A DNA stretch of 21,856 nt, taken from IMG/VR virus record IMGVR_UViG_3300009285_002181, positions 1 to 21,856 of that record. One strand, 5' to 3'. The position numbers and the translations under genes were made by a program. Position 1 is the stretch's first letter. Each line of letters starts with the position of its first letter. This stretch comes from a virus. Below, in pieces: positions 1-8,683 of this stretch. The notes beneath the pieces were generated by a model, which did no database searches, had not been told where the DNA came from, and saw only the letters and a list, made by a program, of their open reading frames with translations.

Positions 1-3000
1 CAGAAGCGTACTCCTCGTCTGTCATGTTCCCGAGGAGGAGATCCTTCATAACGCTGGACTGGATGAGTTGGAACGCGCCAAAGGCCAAGGTCCGAGCTCG
101 GTCCATAGCGTCGGCCCCGGGCTCGACCAACTGCTCCCAGGCGCTCTCCCCGACAAACCCCCGATACTTCTCGACGATCCTGCGGCCCTTCTGCGTGTTC
201 TTGCGGTACTCGGCCAGAACCCATTTCTTGTGCCCCTGCGATATGAAGCTGGCGAGATGCGCCCCGACCGGAGAAGCGAGTTGGAGGGCAGCGTTGAAGG
301 ATATCCACCACATAGATGCCATCGACGTAGCGAACCGGATGCCGACTTCCGCGGTCCCCCCCTGCTCAAACATCCACTTGGTGTTCCCCTTCTGCGCGTT
401 GAGGTACTCCTTGACGAACGCCTCCAAGCCTTTTTGCAAGTCTTTGCCCGTCTCGGAAGTATCCGCGTCACGAAGGGACTGAGTGATGGCCTGGACCGTG
501 GGAACAATCTCGTCCAACGCCATCTTGGTAAACAAGTCCTCCCCGTACCTCGCCGCCGACCGCAAGACATTGAGAGATGGCTTCAACTCCCCCGACCGAT
601 GGAGGGATTGCTTGAAAAACTTCTGAAACCCGAGGACCTGACCCTGCGTGTCGCGGATGGTTATCTTGACATCCACCTTCTTGAACTGCCGCCAGAACTC
701 CTTGAAAGTCTCCTTGAAACCCGCCTCCGGTATCCCCCGGACCAGCTCCCCGACCGACATCTTGAAATGTGGGGCGTACCGATTATCGACGTAGGCCGAG
801 CTTTTCATCGACTCTGTTTCAATCAAATAATCGTAGGCCATTTGGTAAAAGTCCGTCAGGAAGTCCGCGAACCGTATCTCCTCCGGAGTCATAGCCGACT
901 CCATCGCCGCCTTCTCGGTAGCGTCGGCCTCCAGGTACCGGAATATATTCGACTGTTGGGGGGCGAGAAAATCGGCCACCTTAGTCAAAAGCCCGGACTT
1001 TTTTCGGCGGGAAGCGATGGCCTTAGCCCCCAACTCGTACAGGGTTTTGTGGAAACCCCGATAAACGACGGCCGCTTTCTCCTTCGATGTCTTGGTCCGG
1101 TGAACCAAAAGGTCGAAGAACACGCCGCGTTCCCCTAGTCGAGTGTCATGCCGATTCACGTCGAACTCCCCTATCTTCGTCCCCCGCAACTGCTCCGGGG
1201 TCTTGCCGGTCGCTTCCACCGCCGCCCGCTGTAGTCCTTCCCGAGTCTTGACTCCCTTGAAATCCTCGGTCAGATTCAGCGCCTTCACGAACCGAGGAGG
1301 CAAGGCGGTGGAGTCCTTATCGTACTCGCGCACTATGTCTGTCAACTTCTGCAACTGTTCGGTCGTCATTACGGACAGATTAGGGAGCTCGTGGAGCTTT
1401 CGGACATACCCTAACTTCTTGATGTTCTGATCCTTGACAGCCTTGTGGAGTTCGGTCCTGGCGGCGTTCTTCTCCTCCGCCGCCTTGGCTTGCTCCTCGA
1501 AATGTGCGACGTAATTCCGAAATTCCACGTCGCCCATCAGACCGATGTTCTTACTCTTCAAAATCTTCTGGACGTTGCCCTTGGTCAGTTTGTGCGTAGA
1601 CGCCACGTTCTTGATGGCTTGGGCGCGAACTTTGATGACATCCTTCCGCCCCTCTTTGAAGCCCGCAGACACGACGTCCTCCAACTGCGCGGCCTTCATC
1701 AGCAAGGATTCCTCCCGCATAACCGATGACTTCTCTGGGGCCGTGGTCAGGAAAAACGCCCGCTGCCTGTCGATTTCTTCCAGACTAGTCAGGTACTCCC
1801 GCGCCGTCTTATCGAGGACCCGAACCGATGCCCCCTTACGGATGGCGACTTTACGGGCTTTCGTCAAGGCGTCCAAAGCGGTGTTGGTGGCCGCGGCGTC
1901 AGCGTCGAGGGCCTCGACCCGGGCCTTGATCTCCAGATCCCGGGTCTGTTCGTCCATCGACAGCGGGACTTTCCGTTCAGCGGGGAGGTCTTCCCGCGCC
2001 TTGTCCAGTACTGCGTCAACCGACGAAACCAACTCCTCGGTCGTGATATCGTCCGACAAAAATTGGTCCAGAGTGGCACCGATATTCTCGGTGGCCGTTT
2101 CCTCGACGGTAGGAGACGGAGCCTCTTCGACGACCGTCGCGGACGCCGAGGGCGCAACGGGAGTAGCCGGCGTCGGGGCTTCCTTCGTCTTGGCCTCCCT
2201 CTCTTCCAACACCTTCGTCACCGCTTCCGTCTCTTTGGCTTCCGCCCTAGCCAGCTTCACGTCCTGCACCTTGGCAGACACGACGCTGACCCCCGGGCCT
2301 ACCGCACTCAGCCCGACAGCGGCGGGTAGGGACTCGACAAAAGTCCGGCTGAATTCCTGCCCGTACTTCTCCGGGGTGTTCATCAACTCCGGGCGGTCCT
2401 CAACCTTGGCGGCGAGATCGTTGGTAACGAGATCGACAAGAGTCTGGAGTTCCTCCGTCCCCAGCTCGACCCCCGTCCCTTCTGCCCACCGCACCGCGGC
2501 CCCGACCAGGGCGTTCTTGACGGGTTTGGAAGACATAACCACTCGCAAAAAGCCCTTTTTGATGGGCTCCGTCATAAACCCGAAAGACGCGAACTCTAAA
2601 GACCCCTTTATTACCCCGGCGACGGGGGCGTACTTCTTAATCGTCTCGATGTCGTACCCTTGGGCGTCCATCGCTTGCGCGGTGCTTCCCATCTCCTGCC
2701 GAACGAAAAACCGCCAAGAATTCGCGCTGGCCCCAGCCGCCGCCCCCCGGCCCAACATCGCCAAAGACCCTCCAGGCCCAACGACGGCGGCCGCAGCCGC
2801 GGGTCCTGCCGCCGCGACTGCTCCTACCGCCGCCCCTTTCGCCTGTGACTCAATGGCCCCCACCATCAACGGAATCTGCTCCGCTATCCCCCCGGTGATG
2901 AACCGGGTGGTCGCCACCGGGTTCTTGATGGCCTCGGCCGCGAACTCCCCCAAGCCGTTACGATAGACCAACTCGGGAGCTTTGGACAGAGCATACTTCA

Positions 3001-3511
3001 ACCGTTCAACCTCAGACTCCGCACGGGCTTCGTCAGGCTTCTTCTGTCCCGTAACAGCCTGCGCCCAAAACTCGTTAGCGATGAGTCCAACTTCCCCTTG
3101 GTGCATCCGCGCGAAAAATTGGTCCTTAATCCCCATGCGCCCGGAAGTGACCGAATGGACAACGTCCTCGGGGACATTGAACCACATCTTCCCTTCGGCG
3201 TCGTACCACTCCGCCGTCTCGTTGAGAACGGGGTTGGCTCCCTCGACGTTGACCCGAGTGTACTCCCGCTGGTCGCCGTCCTCGGAAATCTGGAACACTT
3301 CATGCTTCCCGTCTTGGCTTTCAACGATGTTGTAGGAAAACTTGGCCCGATGAGGGGCTTCCGCCGATTGGGCCACAGGCCCCATACCGTCCTGAGGGAT
3401 GACATCTTCCTCCTGAACGCTGGTCTGCGGAGAAGGGGCGTCAGGCACCCGGGCAATCGTTGGTGCCGGGTCGTTGGGAAACGTCCGTACAGGCCCGCTT
3501 CTTGGGTCCAC
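1..3511 (-). CDS. Giant virion-associated (ejection-type) protein, gp16 position, partial at left edge
   Basis: The reading frame is open for 1170 codons from a GTG start at 3511 to the left edge of the window, with no stop. The GTG directly follows the stop of the upstream gene, and GGGGAGG lies about 6 nt before it. Seen: a proline/charge-rich N-terminus, an Ala/Gly-rich hydrophobic stretch at about residues 226-255, a charged helical segment and a Pro/Ala/Thr/Glu linker at about 420-475, long helical regions after that, a segment around 905-916 (AYVDNRYAPHF), and a hydrophobic segment near 1060-1080 (MASMWWISFNAALQL). It is the last visible gene of the tail/internal-core cluster, the place of T7 gp16. 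By position it is probably ejected with the DNA; the hydrophobic stretches would fit membrane contact. The C-terminal half also resembles large phage polyvalent proteins. I see no lytic transglycosylase motif in the visible part. The CDS call is firm; the function is inferred from context. Confidence 0.85.
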   Translation of the reverse strand, partial: MDPRSGPVRTFPNDPAPTIARVPDAPSPQTSVQEEDVIPQDGMGPVAQSAEAPHRAKFSYNIVESQDGKHEVFQISEDGDQREYTRVNVEGANPVLNETAEWYDAEGKMWFNVPEDVVHSVTSGRMGIKDQFFARMHQGEVGLIANEFWAQAVTGQKKPDEARAESEVERLKYALSKAPELVYRNGLGEFAAEAIKNPVATTRFITGGIAEQIPLMVGAIESQAKGAAVGAVAAAGPAAAAAVVGPGGSLAMLGRGAAAGASANSWRFFVRQEMGSTAQAMDAQGYDIETIKKYAPVAGVIKGSLEFASFGFMTEPIKKGFLRVVMSSKPVKNALVGAAVRWAEGTGVELGTEELQTLVDLVTNDLAAKVEDRPELMNTPEKYGQEFSRTFVESLPAAVGLSAVGPGVSVVSAKVQDVKLARAEAKETEAVTKVLEEREAKTKEAPTPATPVAPSASATVVEEAPSPTVEETATENIGATLDQFLSDDITTEELVSSVDAVLDKAREDLPAERKVPLSMDEQTRDLEIKARVEALDADAAATNTALDALTKARKVAIRKGASVRVLDKTAREYLTSLEEIDRQRAFFLTTAPEKSSVMREESLLMKAAQLEDVVSAGFKEGRKDVIKVRAQAIKNVASTHKLTKGNVQKILKSKNIGLMGDVEFRNYVAHFEEQAKAAEEKNAARTELHKAVKDQNIKKLGYVRKLHELPNLSVMTTEQLQKLTDIVREYDKDSTALPPRFVKALNLTEDFKGVKTREGLQRAAVEATGKTPEQLRGTKIGEFDVNRHDTRLGERGVFFDLLVHRTKTSKEKAAVVYRGFHKTLYELGAKAIASRRKKSGLLTKVADFLAPQQSNIFRYLEADATEKAAMESAMTPEEIRFADFLTDFYQMAYDYLIETESMKSSAYVDNRYAPHFKMSVGELVRGIPEAGFKETFKEFWRQFKKVDVKITIRDTQGQVLGFQKFFKQSLHRSGELKPSLNVLRSAARYGEDLFTKMALDEIVPTVQAITQSLRDADTSETGKDLQKGLEAFVKEYLNAQKGNTKWMFEQGGTAEVGIRFATSMASMWWISFNAALQLASPVGAHLASFISQGHKKWVLAEYRKNTQKGRRIVEKYRGFVGESAWEQLVEPGADAMDRARTLAFGAFQLIQSSVMKDLLLGNMTDEEYAS

Positions 3512-5095
3512 TTACGGCCTCCCCACCGACGGACTTCCGAACTTCTGCTTCACCGCTTCCCGGGCGGCCTTGATCGTGGCATCCTTAGTCAACGACATCC
3601 CCTCGTCTTCCAAGCGGGTTAACGTCTCCATGTAGAAATCCCAAGCAGCGTTCTGCCTGACAATGGGTTGGGTCTTGTAACCCCGCATCAGCCGGCCCAT
3701 CTCGGCATTCCCGGCTTCCCGGGCGGTCTGACTCCCCCACCACAAACGCTGTGTCGGATGATACCCCCAGGTGTCCCCTTCCTCTCGCCCCCGCGCGCCC
3801 GGTTTAACCCGGTGGATTTGGTCAAGCATATTCCGGCCCGCCCCCGGGCTCAACCTCTCATCCCCAATCCGACGCATGATATCTGTCGTCAGTTTTACCG
3901 CGTCAGCGTAGTCGGCTTTAGCCCCCTTCTTGGTCAGAGCCAGATACCGGTTGCGGAAATCCTCCTCCACCGCAGGATCTCCGACCGAAGTGTTGGGGTT
4001 GTTCTTCTGCCACATATAGGTCATGGCCTTGACGTACTCGATCTTGTCGTCGATCAGGCGCAACCGTTCAGCCTTCTCCGCCCGAACCCGTTCGGCGTCG
4101 GTCTCCGTCAATCCGGGGACCTCCCGGTAGTCGGGGTCATTCTCGACCAACTCCCGTTCGGCCAAGCTGTTACGTATCTGTTCCACCCCCGTCTCCGGGG
4201 TCCACGTCTTTCCGTTCCGACCCAAAAGCCCATCGAAACTGTCGCTGTCCCGCTGCGCTCCATCGAGAAGGGAGTCCACCCGCTTCCGGTTGAGTGACCC
4301 CATGAAACTCATCTTAGCGCTCTCGAACAACGACTGGCGTTTTGACGCGCTCAACACCGCCAGAGGCCCGGTGCTTTTCGGCCAATCATTCCGCAGAAAA
4401 TTCGCGGGGTCTTTCTCGATGCGTCGATTGGCGTAATTCTCAGCGGACTCAGTAAGAAAGTGTTTCCACTTGGTAGACGCCTCTTCCGGGCTGTTGGTGA
4501 ACTGGAGCGTGGCCCCCTGTTTCTTCCAGACTTCGGCCTGATAATCCGCCAACCCGTCAAGAGAAGTCCGATCCTTGGCCCCGGTAGCTGCGGTCTGGAG
4601 ATCGTCAGACGACCCGACCCGAATCTTCTGAACCTTTCGGAGTGACACCTGACGATTGAGGTCAGCCAAGTGTGACCCGATGGTCTGATTCGTCTCCCGA
4701 GCAAGGATGAGCCCCTGCGCTGAATTCGGAGCGTTCTGGACTTCTCGCTCAGCGTCCTGTTGGATAACCTTCATGTACTCATCCACCCACTTATCCGGGT
4801 CGTCAGGGAACTGCCGTTGGACCCCAACCACGGTGTCCAAAGACATCTGATTGAACACAGTAGACCGCTTCTGCGCTTCCATCACGTCGGCTACCTGTTG
4901 AATCTTCTCCCGCGCCAGCGCGTTCTGCTTCGCCGCGCCCAACTTCTTCTTGGCTTCCGCGGACGCGAGATTTTGCACCAACGGGGCGATCTCCCGCAGG
5001 GCGTCTGAAATCTCACCGTACCCGCCGCCGAACGGTGCCGTGCGCGGGAGGTTCACTCTGACGCGGTCGTCGGGGAACTCTGGAATTCGAGGCAT
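3512..5095 (-). CDS. Internal virion protein, gp15-like position
   Basis: A 527-residue protein. Its ATG shares one base with the stop of the preceding gene (TGATG), so translation is probably coupled. The sequence is almost entirely charged and helical, rich in Gln, Ala, Glu and Lys, without signal peptide or membrane segment. An early helical block follows a Pro/Gly-rich N-terminus (about residues 1-30). I recognise no enzymatic motif. It follows a gp14-like gene and precedes the giant gp16-position gene. In T7-like podoviruses the equivalent place is taken by gp15, a subunit of the ejected internal core that helps form the periplasmic conduit. The assignment rests on order, size and helical character, not on a diagnostic motif. 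It could instead be an unrelated virion protein of the same region. Confidence 0.8.
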   Translation of the reverse strand: MPRIPEFPDDRVRVNLPRTAPFGGGYGEISDALREIAPLVQNLASAEAKKKLGAAKQNALAREKIQQVADVMEAQKRSTVFNQMSLDTVVGVQRQFPDDPDKWVDEYMKVIQQDAEREVQNAPNSAQGLILARETNQTIGSHLADLNRQVSLRKVQKIRVGSSDDLQTAATGAKDRTSLDGLADYQAEVWKKQGATLQFTNSPEEASTKWKHFLTESAENYANRRIEKDPANFLRNDWPKSTGPLAVLSASKRQSLFESAKMSFMGSLNRKRVDSLLDGAQRDSDSFDGLLGRNGKTWTPETGVEQIRNSLAERELVENDPDYREVPGLTETDAERVRAEKAERLRLIDDKIEYVKAMTYMWQKNNPNTSVGDPAVEEDFRNRYLALTKKGAKADYADAVKLTTDIMRRIGDERLSPGAGRNMLDQIHRVKPGARGREEGDTWGYHPTQRLWWGSQTAREAGNAEMGRLMRGYKTQPIVRQNAAWDFYMETLTRLEDEGMSLTKDATIKAAREAVKQKFGSPSVGRP

Positions 5096-5577
5096 CAGCC
5101 GAGTCCTCCGTACCTGGGGATGTTCGTGCTCGTGGTCTGTTGTGTCGTTTGGTAAAGCGAGTTGTAGTAGTTTACCTTGCCCCTGTTCTGCGCCCCTTGC
5201 GACATCGTGGACCCCGCCTGAGTCGCGCCACCGAGCATCGCGCTACGACCGCCGGACGCCGCCTGGGTCCCCAAAGCGTACTGTTCCATCTGCGCGAACC
5301 GCCCCTGCATCTCGATGGCCTGGGCGTTCTCGCCCGAGATACGCTCTGTCTCAGCCAGGATGTCCAAAGGCGACCCCGTGAGCATGACCCCGCTCTTCCC
5401 GTATGCGACGGCCTGTTTGGCCTTGAATCCCTTCGCCTGTTCCCGGTACCGGGCCGCATCGAACCGAGCTTCCTCAGCCAAGAAGTCGCCGCGGGAACGG
5501 TAGCCCTTCTCCTGCTCCTGCCCTTCGAGGAAGGAAGCGAACCCTGCCGCGCCTTGGATGAGGGCTAGCCACCACAT
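5095..5577 (-). CDS. Internal virion protein, gp14-like
   Basis: A 160-residue protein. I chose the ATG at 5577, which overlaps the upstream gene by 13 nt and has a G-rich ribosome binding site (GGGGGGA) just before it. An in-frame start further upstream would lie wholly inside the previous gene. The N-terminus is hydrophobic (MWWLALIQGAAGFASF). It is followed by an Ala/Gln/Arg-rich helical region with the signature SGVMLTGSPLDILAET (about residues 62-77), then a Gly/Ala/Ser/Gln-rich tail. The pattern of a short hydrophobic N-terminus, helical body and SGV-x-x-x-GSP-L motif recurs in internal virion protein B (T7 gp14-like) of podoviruses. Those proteins sit in the internal core and reach the outer membrane on ejection. 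Its place between gp13-like and gp15-like genes supports this. Confidence 0.85.
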   Translation of the reverse strand: MWWLALIQGAAGFASFLEGQEQEKGYRSRGDFLAEEARFDAARYREQAKGFKAKQAVAYGKSGVMLTGSPLDILAETERISGENAQAIEMQGRFAQMEQYALGTQAASGGRSAMLGGATQAGSTMSQGAQNRGKVNYYNSLYQTTQQTTSTNIPRYGGLG

Positions 5578-5993
5578 ACGTCCCCCCGGTACTCCCACAT
5601 ATCGCGGCCCTTCGTGTTGTTCTGGCTCGGAATAAACCCCATATGCCGCAAGAACCGTTGGGCGCACTCGTCCGGGTCGGCCAACGCGCAGACCCGGTTG
5701 TATCTCCCCATCAGAAGCCCAAGCCCGCGCCGGCAAGCCTTGACCAGGGTCTTCGAGTGCCGGGCGACGGCCGTGGACGGCAAAATCAGAACCTCCACCG
5801 CGTCGTCCGCAATCGGGATAGCGGCAAGAACGCAGACCGGGGGGCCGTCGGGGGTTGGGAGGACCGTCACGCACAACCCCTTCGCGGCCAATTGCATGAG
5901 GATGCGGAGTCCATCCTTCTTGTCCACGACGGACTGAACCGCAGAGGGCATCCGCATCTGTGCCAAGTGCTCCGGCAGAAAATCGACGGTCAT
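5565..5993 (-). CDS. gp13-like internal virion protein with GNAT-like fold
   Basis: A 142-residue protein. The ATG at 5993 overlaps the upstream stop by four bases (ATGA), which argues against the longer frame reaching 6095. The sequence has the outline of a small acyltransferase (GNAT) domain: alternating hydrophobic strands (CVTVLPTP, VCVLAAIPI, AVEVLILPS), then a helix, then VCALADPDECAQRFLRHMGF at about residues 105-124. The segment RFLRHMGF matches the RFL-x-x-x-GF/GA ending typical of GNAT domains and of T7 gp13 (RFLKTIGA). In T7, gp13 is needed for correct virion core assembly and enzymatic activity is not established. Position between gp12-like and gp14-like genes fits. Catalysis here is unproven; only the fold resemblance is suggested. 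Confidence 0.8.
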   Translation of the reverse strand: MTVDFLPEHLAQMRMPSAVQSVVDKKDGLRILMQLAAKGLCVTVLPTPDGPPVCVLAAIPIADDAVEVLILPSTAVARHSKTLVKACRRGLGLLMGRYNRVCALADPDECAQRFLRHMGFIPSQNNTKGRDMWEYRGDVCGG

Positions 5994-8683
5994 TCCTCGT
6001 CCCCTGTCGCGTACTCGATATCTATGAATTGTACCACACAAGGATACGGGTCTTCCTGCTTCACGACGACGAACTTCTCCCCTTCCGTAGACCAATCGTC
6101 TTCGTAGGGGAGTTTGCGGATGCCGGAGAAAACCGGGTCGGGGCGATTTGACGCCAGAAGCGCCTCGGTCGGATAGGATGCGTCCGTCAATTCGTAGGGG
6201 TCGGTCCCAAACTTCACCCCCAAGGTGTGCAGGAGACGCAACGCCAAGGCCACTATGTTCCGGGGCTTGGCCTGTGCCGGGCCTGTCCGCCCGCCTAACT
6301 CCAAGTTATGTGTCTGGAGAAACCCGGCGTACGTGGCCCCAACGTGGAGAACGGCGAACCGAGGGGACACGCTCCACACTCCCGACCCCACGCTGGCCCC
6401 ATTTGCTACCGTCGCATCGCCGTCCGCCAACGCCCCCACTCCAGCGGTGGGAAAAAGCGCCGGGATGGTTATCTCCACCACCGCAAAATACCAATCCCCC
6501 GCCAACACCGATGTTGATACCTGGAGCCCAGAGTAAATGTAGATACGCTCCGTTATCTCCACCGTCACCGTCGTCGGATTCGTGTAGGCGGTAATGGTGG
6601 CCCGCCCCGTGCCGAGTCCGGTCTGCGGGTCGGCTTTGACCCATATTTCTGAGCCCACATCCCCTGCCAAGAACACAGACGCCGATGCGGTGCAAGTGCG
6701 CCCGGTCCCCACCGTCAAGGCCGAGAAAGACAGATTAGCACCCGCATCGACCCCCCGGTCAGACCCGTCGTATGTTTGACAGAAATCGGTGTGAACGCAC
6801 TCTGCCTGTTGCCGCCAAATCGAGTTTAAATACCGTGGCCAATCCACCGCCTTCGTCCCGCCTGAAATCCCTGGCAGATCGTAAAAATCTTCGGGGTCAT
6901 AAAAGACAGGAACGTCCGCCATCCGCAAGACCGACCGAGCGAGCTGCCCACCTTCTGCCAGGTCATTGAGGTACTCGTAATGCTTCCCCACCGCCCACAA
7001 CGCATCGGCGTCATCCGCCCGCGGAAGGACCGCGAAATCCTCCGCCCCGGACCCAACCCCGCCAAGCATGTGTCGGTGCCACCCCGTCACGTTCTCCGAA
7101 GCGTGAACGGAACACGCCGCCATCGTCCCGTCGTCCATGACGGCCCACAGAACGTCGGGACGGCCGGCTTGGAAAGCTAAGCGGACGAACCCCCGTTCCC
7201 CAATATGCTCCGCGTTCAAAGTCAAATCACGGGTCGCGTAGGTCGCAGACGAGGAGTCGTAGGCGAACATCCTGACCGCTTTCCCCCCGCGCTGTATGAA
7301 CGCCACCCGTCCGCCCCCGGACGCCGGCATGATGGCCGCGCACCCGTAAGCGTCCACCTGTTTCACACTTATGCTCGACGGAGTGATGGGCTCCCCGAGC
7401 CCCCCGCCCGTAACCGCAAACGGCCCACCCAACGTCCCGACTGCCAAGAACTCCGGGGTCCCGACCCCCCAAACGCACGTCGGAATCATCCCGTTCGTAG
7501 GGGCGATGGCGAAGAAACAGGCATGGTCCGCATCTGCCCCGCCCGTGAAAATGTCGTACCGAGCCGCCCCCGTCGTCGAAACTGGCGACCGACTCCCCAT
7601 GAGGATGTTCGGCCGTTGGTTCGTCCCGACATACCACAGGCGCCCCTCGTAGAACGTGACTCCGACGGGGTTGTCCACGGCGGGGGTGGCCGTCCCGTCA
7701 GACGTGTAGGTAGTGAATCCCGTTGTGTCGATGTACGCCCGGGTCGTCGAATGGAGAAGGTAGGCTTTCACCGCCCCCCCGGTGTTCTCGATAATCTCCA
7801 GTTGGTAACTGACCCCGTTGACCTCGGTCATCCCGACGACTGCGGCGAAAGCGTAGACGACATTCTCGTTGACGACCGACCCCGCCGCGAACGTGACGAC
7901 CCCCTGCGTGGCCTTCGTGATGCCCGTTATCACTAAGACTGCACCGGCGGCGAACGGTGTGTCAGTGAACGATACCGCGTTCAACGCCCAAGTCCCGCCC
8001 GAGTCCAACGTCAACTTACGCGGGGTGTGGTTCGGGTGGGTCAGGTACATTGTCGTGTCGTACTGCGCGTACTGGATGTCAGAGATCTCCGCGGCCAAAT
8101 AGGGAGAAGCGATATGAGAGACGACCCGGAGCGTCCCGCCCGACGTGTACGTTCCCCACCCCGTCATCACGACCGTCGTCCCTCGGACGTAATCCGTCAA
8201 TTGGACGTTGTTCCCGCCCGTCTTCGTCATCCTAAAAATGCGCCCGTTGATGGCCGGGATGCCCACCGCCCCCGTAATGATGACCGGGTACGAGTCAGAT
8301 AGTTTCGTCGCATCGCTGACCGAGATGATGCCCGTCGCCGCGGTGATGACTCCGGTCATGGTCACGGCGTCGCTGGTTGCAATCCCGTTCGGGACCGTGA
8401 CCAAGGCCCCGTCTGACCCGAACACTCGCATGACAGAATCCGTGAACTCCAGCATATAAGACGCAGAGTCCCCGAACTGGAACGGAATGATGCGGGCCAC
8501 AGCCCCGAACCGAGTCCAGTTGTTCCACCGAAAACCGGGGCGATACCTCGCGCACCCGGTCACGTCCGCGATGAAGTTGACGAGTTTACGGCAGGATGAC
8601 GCAAACCACCCCGTATCGAATCGCCCCCGGGATTTTGGGGACGTTTCACCACCCGCGAAGTTGACTAGGGTCGCATTAGCCAC
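5990..8683 (-). CDS. Tail tubular protein B (gp12-like tail nozzle) with FCCH-like repeat domains
   Basis: An 897-residue protein from the GTG at 8683, which overlaps the previous gene by 8 nt. The ribosome binding site is weak; an ATG at 8728 is the alternative and would add 15 residues. The early segment VNFAGGETSPKSRGRFD (residues 7-23), followed by CRKLVNFIADVTGCARYRPG, matches the opening N-F-x-x-GE-x-SP-x-x-x-GR-x-D and RRPG pattern of podoviral tail nozzle proteins. Two related beta-rich repeats lie at about residues 104-189 and 247-337, with the motif G(M/I)-x-x-(L/V/I)NG and a YTSGG/YTSDG ending. They resemble the FCCH domain annotated in other phage tail proteins. Residues 345-600 are beta-propeller-like, with repeated short strands such as RLWYVG and DVLWAVMDDG. 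Residues 655-712 form another small beta domain (SVFLAGDVGSEIWV). The protein would form the distal tail tube below the gp11-like ring. Confidence 0.88.
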   Translation of the reverse strand: MANATLVNFAGGETSPKSRGRFDTGWFASSCRKLVNFIADVTGCARYRPGFRWNNWTRFGAVARIIPFQFGDSASYMLEFTDSVMRVFGSDGALVTVPNGIATSDAVTMTGVITAATGIISVSDATKLSDSYPVIITGAVGIPAINGRIFRMTKTGGNNVQLTDYVRGTTVVMTGWGTYTSGGTLRVVSHIASPYLAAEISDIQYAQYDTTMYLTHPNHTPRKLTLDSGGTWALNAVSFTDTPFAAGAVLVITGITKATQGVVTFAAGSVVNENVVYAFAAVVGMTEVNGVSYQLEIIENTGGAVKAYLLHSTTRAYIDTTGFTTYTSDGTATPAVDNPVGVTFYEGRLWYVGTNQRPNILMGSRSPVSTTGAARYDIFTGGADADHACFFAIAPTNGMIPTCVWGVGTPEFLAVGTLGGPFAVTGGGLGEPITPSSISVKQVDAYGCAAIMPASGGGRVAFIQRGGKAVRMFAYDSSSATYATRDLTLNAEHIGERGFVRLAFQAGRPDVLWAVMDDGTMAACSVHASENVTGWHRHMLGGVGSGAEDFAVLPRADDADALWAVGKHYEYLNDLAEGGQLARSVLRMADVPVFYDPEDFYDLPGISGGTKAVDWPRYLNSIWRQQAECVHTDFCQTYDGSDRGVDAGANLSFSALTVGTGRTCTASASVFLAGDVGSEIWVKADPQTGLGTGRATITAYTNPTTVTVEITERIYIYSGLQVSTSVLAGDWYFAVVEITIPALFPTAGVGALADGDATVANGASVGSGVWSVSPRFAVLHVGATYAGFLQTHNLELGGRTGPAQAKPRNIVALALRLLHTLGVKFGTDPYELTDASYPTEALLASNRPDPVFSGIRKLPYEDDWSTEGEKFVVVKQEDPYPCVVQFIDIEYATGDEE
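7673..8374 (-). repeat. Two FCCH-like repeat domains in the tail nozzle gene
   Basis: Copy A is at 8117-8374 (residues about 104-189) and copy B at 7673-7945 (residues about 247-337). Both run from a T-x-A-x-x-G-(V/I)-(V/I/S) strand through G-(I/M)-x-x-(I/V)NG to a G-x-YTS-(G/D)-G turn. Copy B is much closer to the copies in the neighbouring gp11-like gene than to copy A: the GMTEVNG motif is identical to one of them, and the nucleotide strings around it are visibly similar. Confidence 0.7.

Noticed and set aside
1318-1346. Possible minus-strand promoter, TTGACA followed by GATAAG
   Set aside because: It lies inside the giant gene, encodes its protein in frame, and the -10 is poor.
68-2966. 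Long plus-strand open frames (356 and 473 codons) at 68-1138 and 1545-2966
   Set aside because: They lie antisense to the giant minus-strand gene, which is open throughout and has a proper start and ribosome site. The frame at 68-1138 is codon-aligned with it and exists because TAA-, TAG- and TGA-antisense codons are scarce. The plus-strand products are low-complexity (Ser/Thr/Ala or Pro/Leu/Arg).
5578-5874. N-terminal extension of the gp14-like protein to 5874
   Set aside because: It would overlap the gp13-like gene almost entirely. The extension is Arg/Pro/Gly-rich frame-shadow sequence, while the ATG at 5577 has a ribosome site and the expected hydrophobic start.
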